Source of the DNA: Arthrobacter sp. Edens01
Lineage (GTDB): Bacteria; Actinomycetota; Actinomycetes; Actinomycetales; Micrococcaceae
Direction of reading: 5' to 3'
Assembly: GCF_001307035.1 (NCBI RefSeq)
Contig: NZ_LKIU01000004.1
Location: forward strand, 238,099-302,098
Length of the DNA stretch: 64,000 bases
Part shown: positions 1 through 7,890 of the stretch, piece by piece
Layout of the letters: the number at the start of each line of letters is the position of its first letter
Numbering within the stretch: position 1 is the first letter of the stretch
Notes under the pieces: generated by a model
Seen by the model: the letters and a program-made list of their open reading frames with translations, nothing else
What the model was told of the DNA's origin: nothing
The model's database searches: none
Program-made: the position numbers and the translations under genes

Positions 1-271
1 CGAACCGACTGTGGAGCCAAGCGAACCGACGGAGCCGGCGGCAGTGGTTCCCTCGGCTGACCCGTCCGGCGCTCCAGCTGCGGGAGGCACTAATCCGGGT
101 GCTCCCTCGGCGTCAGCGGCGGATGCTTCTTCCGCGCCCGCCTCCGCACCGGGTTCCGTTCTGGCAGCAACCGGATCGGCCGGCGCACTGGCAATTGGCG
201 CCGTCGCTGTCCTGCTCCTGACAGCGGGCCTGGTTCTGTTCTTTGGCGGACGGAAGGGCCGGCACGCCTAA
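1..271 (+). CDS. C-terminus of a cell-wall-anchored surface protein (partial)
   Basis: The reading frame is open at the left edge of the window, so only the last 90 codons are seen. The visible part is a low-complexity Pro/Ala/Ser/Glu-rich stalk, followed by LAATG, a hydrophobic segment of about 20 residues and the basic tail GRKGRHA. That is a sortase sorting signal; the LAxTG form is the one preferred by class E sortases of high-GC actinobacteria. The protein is therefore probably exported and covalently linked to peptidoglycan. The catalytic or binding part lies upstream of the window, so the function is unknown. A strong bidirectional terminator follows. Confidence 0.75.
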   Translation, partial: EPTVEPSEPTEPAAVVPSADPSGAPAAGGTNPGAPSASAADASSAPASAPGSVLAATGSAGALAIGAVAVLLLTAGLVLFFGGRKGRHA

Positions 272-286
272 CCCCTGGCCGAAGAA

Positions 287-330
287 AAAGGACGACGGCG
301 GCACCCGCGCGGGTGCCGCCGTCGTCCTTT
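287..330. terminator. Bidirectional intrinsic terminator
   Basis: This is a perfect 44-nt palindrome, with A residues on the left and T residues on the right. It sits between the convergent 3' ends of the surface protein gene and the aromatic monooxygenase gene. Both strands can form the same very stable GC hairpin, so it should end transcription from both sides. Confidence 0.9.
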
Positions 331-342
331 GTTTATGTGTAC

Positions 343-2241
343 TTAGTGCTGCGGCTGGCGTGCCGGCAGCAGCGGGGCGAAGAACTCGCCGAGCTCCGCT
401 GTCGCGGTCAGCGGCAGCACGTTGGCAACGTACTGGTCCGGCCGGACCACCACCATCACGCCGTTACGGTCCAGGCCGCGCAGGTCGAAGATGTCGTCCT
501 CGGGGTTGGTGCCGTAGACCTTGTTCAGGTCGGTCAGCCGGAACGGTCCAACCTGCGGCTTGAAGACCTGCGGGACGGCATTGATGTCGATTTCCGTGTG
601 GTCCTGCTGGTAGATGACCTTGAGGTCGAACCATGCGTCGTCGTCTCCGCCGGCGGGCTGGGCAGCGAGCGGGGATTCCGGTGCGTTCTGCAGCCAGTCG
701 GCAAGCTCGGTCAGCGGCGACGGCGTACCGGCAGGTGCGGCGTCTGCGAAGACGTAGATCCGCCAGCGTCCGTCGGCCTTGGCCTGGTGGCCCAGCTGCA
801 GCGGGTTGGTGTCGCTGACCCGGAGCACCGGAGCAGACTTGAAGCGCTTGCCGATGGTGAAGCCGGCGGCAAGGTCCTGATGAACGGCTTCACCGATCAG
901 CATGGACGGGGCGTACTCGGTCATGAACCCTGCGGGGAACTCCGCTGTGCGGACGTAGAAGTCCTCCAGATCGGAGGGGTTCTCGAACTCCTCCGGCTTC
1001 TTGGCCATGAGGGTGGACCATTCCTTATCGAAGTCGATGAGGTTCTTGGCAACCACCTGGCGCTCCGCAGAGTAGGTGGACAGCAGGCTCTCCGGGGCGC
1101 GTCCGTCCAGCACGTGGCCGAGCTTCCAGGCGATGTTGAACCCGTCCTGCATGGAAACGTTCATGCCCTGGCCGGCCTTGGCGCTGTGGGTGTGGCAGGC
1201 GTCGCCGGTGATGAAAACACGCGGAGTGCGCTTGCCGACATGCTCCGGCAGGACGTCATCGAACCGGTCGGTGAGGCGGTGGCCCACCTCGTAGACGCTG
1301 TGCCAGGCCACGTTGCGCACATCCAGCGTGTAGGGGTGCAGGATGGCGTTGGCCTTGGCTATGATCTCGTCGATGCTGGTCTGACGGACGGCGCCGTTGT
1401 CGCCTTCGGGGACTTCGCCCAGGTCCACGTACATGCGGAACAGGTGTCCGCCTTCCCGGGGGATGTGCAGGATCGAGCCGCCGTTGGAGGACTGGATGGC
1501 GCACTTGGTCCGGATGTCCGGGAAATCGGTGGAGGCCAGGACATCCATGACACCCCAGGCGTGGTTTGCTGCATCGCCTGCCAGGGTGCTGCCGATTGAC
1601 TGCCGCACCTTGCTTCGTGCGCCGTCGCAGCCCACCACGTACTTGGCCTTGACCGTACGTTCTCTGCCTTCAGCCGGACCTGCCGTGTGGCGGAGGGTCA
1701 CGGTGACCGGGTACTCGGCGTCGTCGTCGACCTCCAGGTCAACGAATTCATAGCCGTAGTCCGGCTTCATGCGCGCCGGGGAGTTCGCCATAAACCGGGC
1801 AAAGTAGTCCAGTACCCGCGCCTGGTTCACGATCAGGTGCGGGAACTCGCTGATGCCGGTAGGGTCATCCAGCGCGCGGCCGGAGCGGACGATGTTCTCC
1901 GGGTTCTCCGGGTCCGGGCGCCAGAAGCACATTTCGGTGATCCGGTAGGCCTCGGCGATGATTTCCTCGGCGAAACCGAACGCCTGGAAGGTCTCCACGC
2001 TGCGGGCCTGGATGCCGTCGGCCTGGCCGATGACCAGGCGGCTGTCACGGCGTTCGATAATGCGCGTGGTGATGTTCGGGAACTGGGACAGCTGTGCGGC
2101 GGCGAGCATTCCGGCAGGACCGGAACCTACGATCAGGACGTCAACTTCGTCGGGAAGCTCGTCCGGCCGGTCGAGTCCGACGCCGGCCGCCGGCTCAATG
2201 CGCGGATCTCCGGAAACGTAGCCGTGGTGGTGGAACTGCAC
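343..2241 (-). CDS. FAD-dependent aromatic monooxygenase (3-hydroxybenzoate 4-monooxygenase / phenol hydroxylase type)
   Basis: The protein is 632 aa, the usual length for MobA and phenol 2-monooxygenase enzymes that hydroxylate a phenolic ring using NAD(P)H and O2. The FAD-binding GSGPAG is at residues 39-44. A DG-type motif (GCDGARSKVR) is near residue 205, and the FAD ribityl-binding GDACHTHSAKAGQGMN is near residue 345. The last 170 residues fit the thioredoxin-like C-terminal dimerisation domain of phenol hydroxylases. The start is GTG with GAGGA just upstream, giving MQFHHHGYV as in MobA proteins. The gene stands alone, and a palindromic operator of the type bound by IclR/PcaR regulators lies 50 bp upstream. 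The exact substrate cannot be read from sequence; 3-hydroxybenzoate is the best guess. Confidence 0.85.
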   Translation of the reverse strand: MQFHHHGYVSGDPRIEPAAGVGLDRPDELPDEVDVLIVGSGPAGMLAAAQLSQFPNITTRIIERRDSRLVIGQADGIQARSVETFQAFGFAEEIIAEAYRITEMCFWRPDPENPENIVRSGRALDDPTGISEFPHLIVNQARVLDYFARFMANSPARMKPDYGYEFVDLEVDDDAEYPVTVTLRHTAGPAEGRERTVKAKYVVGCDGARSKVRQSIGSTLAGDAANHAWGVMDVLASTDFPDIRTKCAIQSSNGGSILHIPREGGHLFRMYVDLGEVPEGDNGAVRQTSIDEIIAKANAILHPYTLDVRNVAWHSVYEVGHRLTDRFDDVLPEHVGKRTPRVFITGDACHTHSAKAGQGMNVSMQDGFNIAWKLGHVLDGRAPESLLSTYSAERQVVAKNLIDFDKEWSTLMAKKPEEFENPSDLEDFYVRTAEFPAGFMTEYAPSMLIGEAVHQDLAAGFTIGKRFKSAPVLRVSDTNPLQLGHQAKADGRWRIYVFADAAPAGTPSPLTELADWLQNAPESPLAAQPAGGDDDAWFDLKVIYQQDHTEIDINAVPQVFKPQVGPFRLTDLNKVYGTNPEDDIFDLRGLDRNGVMVVVRPDQYVANVLPLTATAELGEFFAPLLPARQPQH

Positions 2242-2290
2242 GGTGTCCTCACTTCTCTGTGGAATGGTGCCAGGTATTCGAACTAGATGC

Positions 2291-2307
2291 TGTTCGATAA
2301 TCGAACA
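2291..2307. promoter_or_regulatory. Palindromic operator, IclR/PcaR-like
   Basis: TGTTCGATAATCGAACA is a perfect inverted repeat (8-bp arms, 1-bp centre) located 50 bp upstream of the monooxygenase start. It closely matches the GTTCGATAATCGCAC site known for PcaR, an IclR-family regulator of aromatic catabolism. No regulator gene is adjacent, so the regulator would act from elsewhere in the genome. Confidence 0.7.
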
Positions 2308-2469
2308 GGTGGTTCCATAGTCGAATTACGGTCTGTCCAGACACTGTACTGGAGGCATGACGCACGTCACAACACGGCTGCAAATGTGACAGCGGTCGCT
2401 AACCCAACGACGTCGCAGTCACTCGCCTGGCGTTTTTGGGCGACCCCATACGGGGTTCCGCTCCACATT

Positions 2470-2667
2470 GGGACATCCCTGCCATTTTGGGCTGGCCCGG
2501 CAACACGTTCCGCTCCGGTTTGGGACATCCCTGCCGCTTTGGGACGGCCTGCACCCCCGCTTCCCTGCAGTTTGGGACACCCCTGCCGTTTTGGGACTTT
2601 CCTGCGCGGCGCCGCGGCAGGAATGTCCCGCCGCGGCAGGAATGTCCCGCCGCGGCAGGATTGTCCC
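2470..2667. repeat. Intergenic array of 14-bp direct and inverted repeats
   Basis: The unit GGGACATCCCTGCC occurs at 2470-2483 and 2522-2535. Variants lie at 2574-2587 (GGGACACCCCTGCC) and 2593-2606 (GGGACTTTCCTGCG). The inverted form GGCAGGAATGTCCC then appears three times with an exact 19-bp period, at 2616, 2635 and 2654 (the last with one change). The inner forward and reverse copies (2593-2629) can fold into a long GC hairpin. The surrounding gap 2308-2877 has no convincing gene; the long frames there are GC-bias artefacts. Confidence 0.8.
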
Positions 2668-2877
2668 GAAACGGAGGAGAATGGCGCCGGTCCCACACGC
2701 CACACCGAACCACCCGGCCGCACCCGCGCCACGGGCGCGCCACGGACACGGGCACCGCACCGGAACCCGCGGCCGGCGCAGGCACAGGCACGGGTACGGT
2801 CAGAGTCGCGGCCCCGGCACCGGCCCCGGATCCGGCCCCGGGACCGGGACGAAACGATCACCCCAACAAGCAGACCC

Positions 2878-4698
2878 CTACCCGAACACCGGCTCCCCGG
2901 TACGGACGAGCCGCCAGTTCTCTTCAGCAAACAGCGCCGGATCGATCACCTGGTTCGCCACCACGTAGTCGATCAGCAGCTCACGGATCTCGGTCTGCTG
3001 GTTCAGCAGCACGGGGGCGTCGGCAATGTGCGGGAAGTTTCCCCCGCCGGACTGGCGGTAGTTGTTCGTCGCCACGGCAAAGCGCTGGGCATCATCCAGC
3101 GCCGCACCGTCGAACGCCAGGTTGGTGATCCGCTCCCCCACCGGCTGCGAAATGTCGATGTCGTAGGAGATGCCGGAAAACATGTCGTAGTTGTAGTCAG
3201 GGGTCCCGTCCGCATTGGTCAGGGTTTCCGGATCAACGGGAGTACCCGGCGCAGTCTGCACGAAGTACTTGGCCGAGTATTCGAGGTAGTCGCGGATCTG
3301 CGCACCGGTCATTTCGACGGCATAGAGGGTGTTCGGGAAGACGTACAGCCCGGCGATGTCACGGATGGTTACGGGCCCCTCGGGGATCACGGCCGTCCGG
3401 CTGAACGGCGCCGCGACAGAGAGCACGGGCAGATCGGCATTCTCGGTTCCTGCCAGCGCGCGCTCCACGGCGTCGGTCTGGACCTCGTTGACGAAGTCGA
3501 TCACCGCTGTGTCGCGGTATCGGGACTCGGCCGCAGGCATTGTTTCAGTCGCCGTGCCCACCGGGGTGTTCACGTAGTCGATCACCCGCTGGTGTGCATC
3601 CTTGACCAGCGCGGAGACCACCGGATCCGGCTCCACGGTGTTCGCGTTAAGCAGGGAGGCCGACGCCGATTCAACCTGCCACTTCCCGCGCACCTTGGCC
3701 AGTTCAAAGTCCATGACGGACAGCCGCATTCCCCAGTTCAGCGGTTCGGTCAGCAGCACCTGCTCCCCCGTCGCCTTGTTGGTGACGAAACGTTCGGGAA
3801 TTTCCTGGTGCGCGTGCCCCACGAGGATCGCGTCGATGCCGGGCACTTCCTCGGCCACCTGGGTTGCCGCGTTCTCCAGCGGCAGCTCATCACCGTAGGA
3901 GGACGTACCGGAGGTGCCGGAGTGCGCACTGACCACCACGACGTCGGCACCGGCGGCCTTCATCTGCGGCACGTACTTGGCAGCGGTTTCCACCAGGTCC
4001 GGGAATCGCAGCTTTCCTTCCACGTTGCCCTTGTCCCAGATGGCGATGCCGGGGTTGGTCAGGCCCAGGATGCCCACCTTGATGGGTTTGTTGCCCTTCG
4101 GCTTGACCGTTTGGATGATGTACGGGCTGAAGGCCGCCTCGCCGGTGTTCCAGTCCACCGCGTTCGCGGCGAGCAGCGGGAAGTCCACCTGCTCTTCGAA
4201 CCGGTCCAGCAGTTCGGTGCCGTAGTTGAACTCGTGGTTGCCCAGGGCTGCGGCGTCGTAGTCCATGGCATTCATGGCTGCGGCCATCGGGTGGGTTTCG
4301 CCGGTCTCGGTGATGGGTTGCACGTTGGCGAAGTAGTCGGTCAGCGACGTTCCCTGGATGGTGTCCCCGGCGTCGATCAGCAGGGTATTGGACCGTCCGC
4401 GGTCTGCACGCACCTGGTTGACGAGCGCCGAAATCTTGGCGAGGCCAACATCGTTGCCGGCAGCGTCGTCGTACTCCGCGTCCTTGTAGTAGTCCCAGTT
4501 TTCGATGTAGCCGTGCAGGTCCGAGGTACCCATAACGGTCACGTTCGCGGTCTGGTCCTTCCCGGCATGGCCGGGCTTGCCGCCATTCCCGTTTCCGGGG
4601 GCGGCTGTTGCGGAGGGCATAAGAATCAGGCTAGCGGCACAGGCTGCCGCCAGGACGGTGGCCGCGCGGGCGGGACGCCGGATGGAATCGGATGGCAC
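2878..4698 (-). CDS. Secreted 5'-nucleotidase / 2',3'-cyclic-nucleotide phosphodiesterase
   Basis: This is a two-domain metallophosphoesterase that hydrolyses extracellular nucleotides to nucleosides and phosphate. The N-terminal domain shows the dinuclear metal motifs in order: TSDLHGY, DAGDTIQGT, LGNHEFNYG, VVVSAHSG and VGHAHQE. The C-terminal 5'-nucleotidase domain carries FPNTLYAVEMTG and GGGNFPHI. The start was set to GTG at 4698, because AAGGAG lies 10 nt upstream and the product then begins with a basic n-region and a hydrophobic core (AATVLAAACAASLILMPSATA) typical of a Sec signal peptide. An upstream TTG in the same frame lacks a ribosome site. No sorting signal is seen at the C-terminus, so the protein is probably released. 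Confidence 0.88.
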   Translation of the reverse strand: MPSDSIRRPARAATVLAAACAASLILMPSATAAPGNGNGGKPGHAGKDQTANVTVMGTSDLHGYIENWDYYKDAEYDDAAGNDVGLAKISALVNQVRADRGRSNTLLIDAGDTIQGTSLTDYFANVQPITETGETHPMAAAMNAMDYDAAALGNHEFNYGTELLDRFEEQVDFPLLAANAVDWNTGEAAFSPYIIQTVKPKGNKPIKVGILGLTNPGIAIWDKGNVEGKLRFPDLVETAAKYVPQMKAAGADVVVVSAHSGTSGTSSYGDELPLENAATQVAEEVPGIDAILVGHAHQEIPERFVTNKATGEQVLLTEPLNWGMRLSVMDFELAKVRGKWQVESASASLLNANTVEPDPVVSALVKDAHQRVIDYVNTPVGTATETMPAAESRYRDTAVIDFVNEVQTDAVERALAGTENADLPVLSVAAPFSRTAVIPEGPVTIRDIAGLYVFPNTLYAVEMTGAQIRDYLEYSAKYFVQTAPGTPVDPETLTNADGTPDYNYDMFSGISYDIDISQPVGERITNLAFDGAALDDAQRFAVATNNYRQSGGGNFPHIADAPVLLNQQTEIRELLIDYVVANQVIDPALFAEENWRLVRTGEPVFG

Positions 4699-4798
4699 GG
4701 AAAACCAGCTCCTTGGGGGTGGTGCGGTCAAAACTTACTTAGGCAGCCTTACCCCCTTGGGCACGCCGCCGGAACCCCCGGAAGCCGTTTGGGTGCCC

Positions 4799-5275
4799 TC
4801 AGCCTCCGAGTTTTCCCAGCAGTTCGGCCAGGGTTTGGCGTTCGACGGCGGTGAGCGGCTCAAGCAGCCGGTGTTCGGTGGCAACGTGGTCCGGCAGGGC
4901 CCCGTCGATCAGTTTCCTGCCCGCAGCAGTGAGGCTGACCAGCGTTCCGCGCCCGTCATCGTTGTTCCGCGAGCGGGAGACCAGCCCCCTGGCCTCGAGC
5001 CGGTTGAGCCGCTGGGCGACGGCGGCAGAGGTCACCATTGACTGCGCGGCGAGGTCCTTGGGACTGAGCGTGAACGGGGAACCGGCGCGGCGGAGGGTTG
5101 CCAGGACGTCGAAGCTCGCGGCGTCGAGGTTGTGTGCGGCAAAGGTGCCGGCAAGTTCGGCATCCACCCGGCGGGAGGTGCGGCTGAGCCGGCCAAGAAC
5201 CGCCATCGGCGAGACATCCAGGTCCGGACGTTCAGCGGCCCACTGGGCCAGGACAGCTTCCACGTGGTCAGTCAT
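4799..5275 (-). CDS. MarR-family transcriptional regulator
   Basis: The 158-aa winged-helix protein has the MarR core: the recognition region SPKDLAAQSMVTSAAVAQRL followed by a wing containing GLVSRSRNNDDGRG and LVSLTAAGRKL. It is divergent from an EamA-type exporter gene, and two palindromic sites lie between them. The simplest reading is that it represses both itself and the exporter until a ligand binds. An ATG at 5275 is used; a GTG two codons upstream is also possible. Confidence 0.85.
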   Translation of the reverse strand: MTDHVEAVLAQWAAERPDLDVSPMAVLGRLSRTSRRVDAELAGTFAAHNLDAASFDVLATLRRAGSPFTLSPKDLAAQSMVTSAAVAQRLNRLEARGLVSRSRNNDDGRGTLVSLTAAGRKLIDGALPDHVATEHRLLEPLTAVERQTLAELLGKLGG

Positions 5276-5291
5276 GCCCACAGTCTAGACA

Positions 5292-5331
5292 TTGCTAAGC
5301 GCTTAAGTAATTATTGCTAAGTGCTTAGCAA
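5292..5331. promoter_or_regulatory. Double MarR operator between marR and eamA genes
   Basis: Site 1 is centred on the palindrome TAAGCGCTTA (5296-5305). Site 2 is TTGCTAAGTGCTTAGCAA (5314-5331), with perfect 8-bp arms. Both begin with TTGCTAAG, and their centres are 22 bp apart, about two helical turns, so two dimers could bind one DNA face. Site 2 abuts the start codon of the exporter. Confidence 0.8.
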
Positions 5332-5332
5332 A

Positions 5333-6352
5333 TTGAACCTGCTCATCGTGACCGGACTCGCACCGGCTATTTGGGGAACGACGTACCTCGCCACCTCCGA
5401 GCTCCTTCCCCCGGACCGCCCGCTGCTCGCAGCCGTGCTTCGGTCCCTGCCCGCAGGACTGCTGCTCCTGATCCTGCTACGACGGCTGCCGCAGGGTGCC
5501 TGGTGGTGGAAGTCCGCAGTGCTCGGCGTGCTGAACTTCGGCATCTTTTTCGCCTTGTTGTTCGTGGCTGCCTACCGGCTGCCCGGCGGTGTGGCCGCCA
5601 TGGTCGGTGCCGTACAGCCGCTGATCGTCGCGTCCCTGGCCGCGGGACTGCTTGGCGAACGCCTGACGCCGGTAAAGCTGGCCGCTGGAGTGGGCGGCGT
5701 GGTCGGTGTGGGACTGCTGGTCCTGCAGGCCGGGGCACGGCTGGACGCCCTTGGAGTGCTTGCCGCGCTGGGCGGCGCATTCTCCATGGCCACGGGGATT
5801 GTGCTGACCAAGCGCTGGCGTCCGCCGGTTGGGCCGCTGGTCTCGACTGGATGGCAGCTCGTGGCTGGCGGGACCTTCCTGGTACCGGTGATGCTCGCCG
5901 TCGAAGGTTTCAGGCTGCCGGCGTTTACGGCGGTGAACCTGGGCGGGTACCTCTACCTGGCCGTGGCTGGAACGGTGGCGGCGTATTGGCTGTGGTTCCG
6001 CGGCATCGCCAGGCTGCAGGCTTCCGAGGTGAGTTTCCTGTCCCTGCTCAGCCCCGTGGTCGCGGCTGTTGCCGGAGCGGCGGTGCTGGGGGAATCCTTC
6101 ACCGCAGGTCAGCTGGCAGGCCTGGGCCTGATCCTCGGCGCGCTCATAGCGGTGAACGTCGCCGGGCGCCGCCCCGGAGACGCCCGGTTGGCCGGTCCAC
6201 GGCTGCCGCGTGCTATTCGGTCCGCCAGCTCGCCTCGAGCGGCCGCGTCAGGCCAAAGGTCTCCTCGACCAGCACCCGCTGTCCCGGCAGCGCTGCGGCA
6301 GGAACATCCATACACACCTCGTACTGTGCTGCGCCGCCGTTCTCGAGGGTAG
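5333..6352 (+). CDS. EamA/DMT-family transporter
   Basis: This is a drug/metabolite transporter with about ten hydrophobic helices in two EamA repeats (starting near LIVTGLAPAIWGTTYLATSE and near LGGAFSMATGIVLTKRW). Members export amino acids or small metabolites. The TTG at 5333 was preferred over a GTG at 5321 that lies inside the operator; there is no ribosome site, so the mRNA may be leaderless. The family core ends near residue 280 (ALIAVNVAGRRPG). The last 55-60 residues are a hydrophilic Arg/Pro/Ser-rich tail that reads antisense across the 3' end of the convergent DUF4190 gene. This suggests loss of the original stop. Confidence 0.8.
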   Translation: MNLLIVTGLAPAIWGTTYLATSELLPPDRPLLAAVLRSLPAGLLLLILLRRLPQGAWWWKSAVLGVLNFGIFFALLFVAAYRLPGGVAAMVGAVQPLIVASLAAGLLGERLTPVKLAAGVGGVVGVGLLVLQAGARLDALGVLAALGGAFSMATGIVLTKRWRPPVGPLVSTGWQLVAGGTFLVPVMLAVEGFRLPAFTAVNLGGYLYLAVAGTVAAYWLWFRGIARLQASEVSFLSLLSPVVAAVAGAAVLGESFTAGQLAGLGLILGALIAVNVAGRRPGDARLAGPRLPRAIRSASSPRAAASGQRSPRPAPAVPAALRQEHPYTPRTVLRRRSRG

Positions 6353-7055
6353 GAACCGAGGTCCCTTCGAGATCCAGGACAGCGCTGCAGGTGGATTCGT
6401 CGTACTGCCGGCTGTCTGATCCGACGAAGTTTGCTGTCAGGTCCAGCCATGGGTCGCCTTCTTCGTTGCCGTTGTAGACGACGTCGAGGGTCACCAGGAC
6501 GTACTGGCCGTCTGGCGGTTGATTCAGTTCGCTGAACCCAAGGATCGCGGCCGTGGCATCAAGCTGCACGCTAGAAACCGTCACCGTGTACTCGCCGACT
6601 TCAGCTGCTGTGCCAATCGGCAGCAGTTCCGCGGCCGTAGCGGTTGCGGACGCAGATCCCGTGCCTGTCGAAGGGGTCGACGTCGCCGGGTTGGTTCCGC
6701 TGGCCGACGGCGAGGCGCTCTCTATTGAATCGCTGATGGACGTGATGACGGCCGAGAGGAAGGCGGCCACGACGATTGCCGCAATGAGCGCGACGCCGGA
6801 AACCACGGTGCCTGCAATGGCCAGGCCCTTCGCTGATGTCCGGCGACGGACCGCAATCACCAGTGCCGCGATTGCCAGGCCCAGCCCCACCAGCGCCAGC
6901 ACCAGCCCTACAACCGGGACCCAGCAGAGGAGCAGCGCAACAATGCCTACGATCAGGCCGCCAAGTGCCAGTCCCCTGCCCTGGTTGTCCTGCATGGGCG
7001 GCGGATATGGTCCCGGACCGTAGCCGTACATCGGATCGTTCGGTTGTGTGCCCAT
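6213..7055 (-). CDS. DUF4190/DUF4352-type membrane protein
   Basis: The protein is 280 aa. A Pro/Gly/Tyr-rich cytoplasmic head (MGTQPNDPMYGYGPG) precedes a DUF4190-like unit of two hydrophobic segments around LIVGIVALLLCWVPVVGLVLA. A third transmembrane helix follows (IAGTVVSGVALIAAIVVAAF), then a Ser/Thr linker and an extracytoplasmic beta-rich domain with DUF4352 features (VGEYTVTVSSVQL, QYVLVTLDVVYNGNEEG). The role is unknown, probably envelope-associated. It is the larger of two tandem paralogues; the next gene upstream shares the head, the membrane unit and parts of the 5' untranslated region. Its 3' end overlaps the convergent EamA gene by 140 bp. Confidence 0.75.
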   Translation of the reverse strand: MGTQPNDPMYGYGPGPYPPPMQDNQGRGLALGGLIVGIVALLLCWVPVVGLVLALVGLGLAIAALVIAVRRRTSAKGLAIAGTVVSGVALIAAIVVAAFLSAVITSISDSIESASPSASGTNPATSTPSTGTGSASATATAAELLPIGTAAEVGEYTVTVSSVQLDATAAILGFSELNQPPDGQYVLVTLDVVYNGNEEGDPWLDLTANFVGSDSRQYDESTCSAVLDLEGTSVPTLENGGAAQYEVCMDVPAAALPGQRVLVEETFGLTRPLEASWRTE

Positions 7056-7222
7056 GACTCGCCTCGCTGAGGTTGGGACACCGCCGCGAAAAGGACCTGG
7101 ACTCGTGCCCTTCCCAGCCTGCGGGGTCGATGATTCCGGGTCTAATCACCGTAAAAGGGGGCCAACACCACTGCAATGGCCCGTCCCGAAAAGTCTTTGC
7201 TGATGCCGGATCAGGGAGTTGA

Positions 7223-7732
7223 CTATGGAGTCGGGCTCGAGGTGGCCGCCGAACCAGTTGCTGCACCGCTGGTTCCGGTCCCGCCGGTGCCGGTTCCGCC
7301 GGTGCCCGGGGCAGATGGGGACACCGACGGCGTCGTTCCGTCTGTTGTGGCCGGGCTGGTCACCGTAACGGCCGGCGCCGGGGTCCGCCGGGTGGAGTCA
7401 TCATCGACTGCGCTGAAAAGTGCCGACCACAGGAAGGTGCTGGCGACGCAGAGCAGGAACGCGATCCCCGAGACGATGACCGCTGCAATCGACAGGCCCT
7501 TGGCGGAACTCTGGTTGCGCACCGCGATCACCAGGCCCGCGATGGACAGGCCCAGGCCAATGATCGCCAGCACCAGTGCCAGGAAGTTGATGACCGGAAT
7601 CCAGAACAGCCCAAGTGCGATGATTCCCAGGATCAGGCCGGCGAGCGCCATGCCCCAGCCCTGGTTGGACCGCCGACCCCCTGGGTAGCCCTGGTTGTAG
7701 TTGTACATCGGGTCGTTCGGCTGGATTCCCAT
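7223..7732 (-). CDS. DUF4190-type membrane protein, short paralogue
   Basis: The start was set to ATG at 7732 (MGIQPNDPMYNYNQG), with GAGG upstream, because this matches the head of the neighbouring paralogue. The product is 169 aa: a Gly/Tyr/Asn-rich head, the paired hydrophobic DUF4190 segments (LILGIIALGLFWIPVINFLALVL), another helix, and a Thr/Pro/Gly-rich tail with GTGGTGTGG repeats. It lacks the DUF4352 domain of its partner. It is either a duplicate that lost the domain or a separate envelope protein. The function is unknown. Confidence 0.7.
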   Translation of the reverse strand: MGIQPNDPMYNYNQGYPGGRRSNQGWGMALAGLILGIIALGLFWIPVINFLALVLAIIGLGLSIAGLVIAVRNQSSAKGLSIAAVIVSGIAFLLCVASTFLWSALFSAVDDDSTRRTPAPAVTVTSPATTDGTTPSVSPSAPGTGGTGTGGTGTSGAATGSAATSSPTP

Positions 7733-7890
7733 GGTTGCCTCGCGGGTCCGGACACCGCAGGCACTGCCCGCAGGGTCAATGAGTTCCGGGTTCTTCAACG
7801 GTAGGAGCGGCAGTCGCACCCCGGCAAGGACCTTTCCCGGATGACGGTGCCGGGAGGCCATACCCGCGCAGGTCAGGAACGGACCTTCTC

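Noticed and set aside
313-1599. 428-codon plus-strand open frame opposite the aromatic monooxygenase
   Set aside because: It is antisense to a gene with all flavin motifs and begins inside the terminator palindrome.
2616-2667. CRISPR-like array
   Set aside because: Three repeats at 19-bp period leave only 5-bp gaps and no unique spacers; no cas genes are present.
4739-4753. TTAGGCAGCCTTACC near the 5'-nucleotidase start as an iron box
   Set aside because: It resembles a DtxR half-site but is one base short and poorly symmetric in the right half; not enough to claim regulation.
2287-4854. 855-codon plus-strand open frame
   Set aside because: It is antisense to the 5'-nucleotidase, whose domains, start and signal peptide are clear. 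The upstream part crosses the repeat array. High GC makes such mirror frames common.
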